From Candidatus Yanofskyibacteriota bacterium (GTDB lineage Bacteria; Patescibacteria; Paceibacteria; 2-02-FULL-40-12; IGHO2-12-FULL-4), in NCBI GenBank assembly GCA_016185525.1, contig JACPNK010000007.1, positions 1 through 64,000 on the forward strand: a stretch of DNA of 64,000 nt, in the 5' to 3' direction. Made by a program: the position numbers and the translations under genes. The notes under the pieces were generated by a model that saw nothing but the letters and a program-made list of their open reading frames with translations, did not search any database and had not been told where the DNA came from. Positions 63,496 through 64,000 of this stretch are shown piece by piece. How positions within the stretch are numbered: the stretch's first letter is position 1; each line of letters begins with the position of its first letter.

Positions 63496-64000
63496 GATAG
63501 TAATTGCCAACTGGAAAAACCATCCGGAAACTTTGAAAGAAGCCAAAGAGCTTTTTGAATTTGAAGTTGCTGAGGCTTCAAAGTACGAAGGGGTCAAAAC
63601 AGTTATTTGTCCGCCGGAACAATTTCTGAAGCCGTTACTACGGATAAATGCAGAATTTGTCGGCGCGCAGGATGTTTTCTGGAATTTAGGAGACGATAAC
63701 TATGTGATAAAATATGCGTTGGTAGGCCATTCTGACCGTCGCCAAGCGGGAGACACGGACGAAAAAATAAACGATAAGTTAAAAGTTGCTTTGGCTTCTG
63801 GCGCAGTGCCCTTTCTGCTTGTGGGAGAAAAAGAAAAAGGCGATAACCGACAGGAAATATTGGAGAGGCAACTTTTTGGCGCTACCACCAACCTAATGAC
63901 CTCGCAGGTCGTTAACATTGTAATTGTTTATGAGCCGGTTTGGGCAATTAGTACCAATCCCGATTCTGAACCAGACAAGCCGGAAAACACATTGGAAGCT
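63488..64000 (+). CDS. tpiA: Triosephosphate isomerase, divergent, 3' end outside window
   Basis: The frame is open from ATG 63488 to the window end (171 residues). IVIANWKNHPETLKEAKELF holds the catalytic Lys (K10). Catalytic His is in ALVGHSDRRQAGDTDEKI and catalytic Glu in IVIVYEPVWAISTN. Differences from the consensus are HSERR to HSDRR and AIGTG to AISTN. The segment between FVGAQDVFW and the His strand is about a dozen residues shorter, lacking the usual TGE(V/I)S. The key residues remain, so activity is plausible. It interconverts DHAP and GAP, next to GAPDH in glycolysis. Confidence 0.85.
   Translation, partial: MNKIVIANWKNHPETLKEAKELFEFEVAEASKYEGVKTVICPPEQFLKPLLRINAEFVGAQDVFWNLGDDNYVIKYALVGHSDRRQAGDTDEKINDKLKVALASGAVPFLLVGEKEKGDNRQEILERQLFGATTNLMTSQVVNIVIVYEPVWAISTNPDSEPDKPENTLEA

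Noticed and set aside
1..64000. Alternative genetic code (UGA read as Gly)
   Set aside because: TGA ends tatD, leuS and sua5 at the expected family lengths, so the standard bacterial code applies.

Overview
This window reads as one chromosomal stretch of a Candidate Phyla Radiation (Patescibacteria) bacterium, most likely from the Parcubacteria side. The evidence is the gene set and its style. Housekeeping genes are densely packed and often overlap by 4-20 bases. Ribosomal protein L30 is missing from the spc operon, a known CPR trait. GAPDH is of the archaeal type II. Ribonucleotide reductase is a class II (B12) enzyme. FtsZ ends in a short conserved tail, and the secretome is small but includes a DUF11-type surface protein. 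UGA is used as a normal stop (tatD, leuS, sua5), which argues against the code-25 lineages Gracilibacteria and Absconditabacteria. No database search was possible, so the lineage is an inference.

Layout: the 3' end of tatD; leuS-yvcK; sua5-glyA; a broken folD (2-7.2 kb). Minus-strand secreted genes: an M48 protease and a VWA protein (7.3-10 kb). A repeat-bounded GC-rich two-gene cassette next to tRNA-Leu (10.1-12.4 kb). parA-small membrane gene-parB, then relA/spoT, topA, dprA and pth (12.6-20.5 kb). lepB-hisS-HIT-rpsU-yqeY-ybeY-ftsA-ftsZ-nrdJ (21.2-30.4 kb). comEC membrane part, metK, several tiny genes, detached comEC hydrolase part, ndk-nudix (30.6-37.1 kb). Type II GAPDH, a large Thr-rich surface protein, a secreted protein, tRNA-Pro/rpmB and an M50 protease (37.3-42.8 kb). 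rpsL-rpsG-fusA-tuf and the S10/spc ribosomal super-operon through secY-adk-map (43.2-61.0 kb). Finally a glycosyltransferase, galT, dedA and the start of tpiA (61.1-64.0 kb).

Gene function: the window holds most of the translation core (two aminoacyl-tRNA synthetases, EF-G, EF-Tu, about 23 ribosomal proteins), protein export and processing (SecY, LepB, Map), division and segregation (FtsA, FtsZ, ParA, ParB), nucleotide supply (NrdJ, Ndk, Adk), a bifunctional stringent-response enzyme, and DNA uptake genes (ComEC in two pieces, DprA).

The most unusual content is the DNA between and inside genes. Long imperfect palindromes, several with 14-22 bp terminal inverted repeats and shared cores, fill many spacers, even inside the ribosomal operon. 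Smaller palindromes lie in frame inside leuS, glyA and topA and coincide with extra residues. Others straddle stop codons. A 2.1 kb two-gene cassette is bounded by related repeats, one of which includes the tRNA-Leu 3' end. Together these suggest a multi-class palindromic repeat colonisation of a small genome, comparable in kind to Rickettsia palindromic elements and MITEs.
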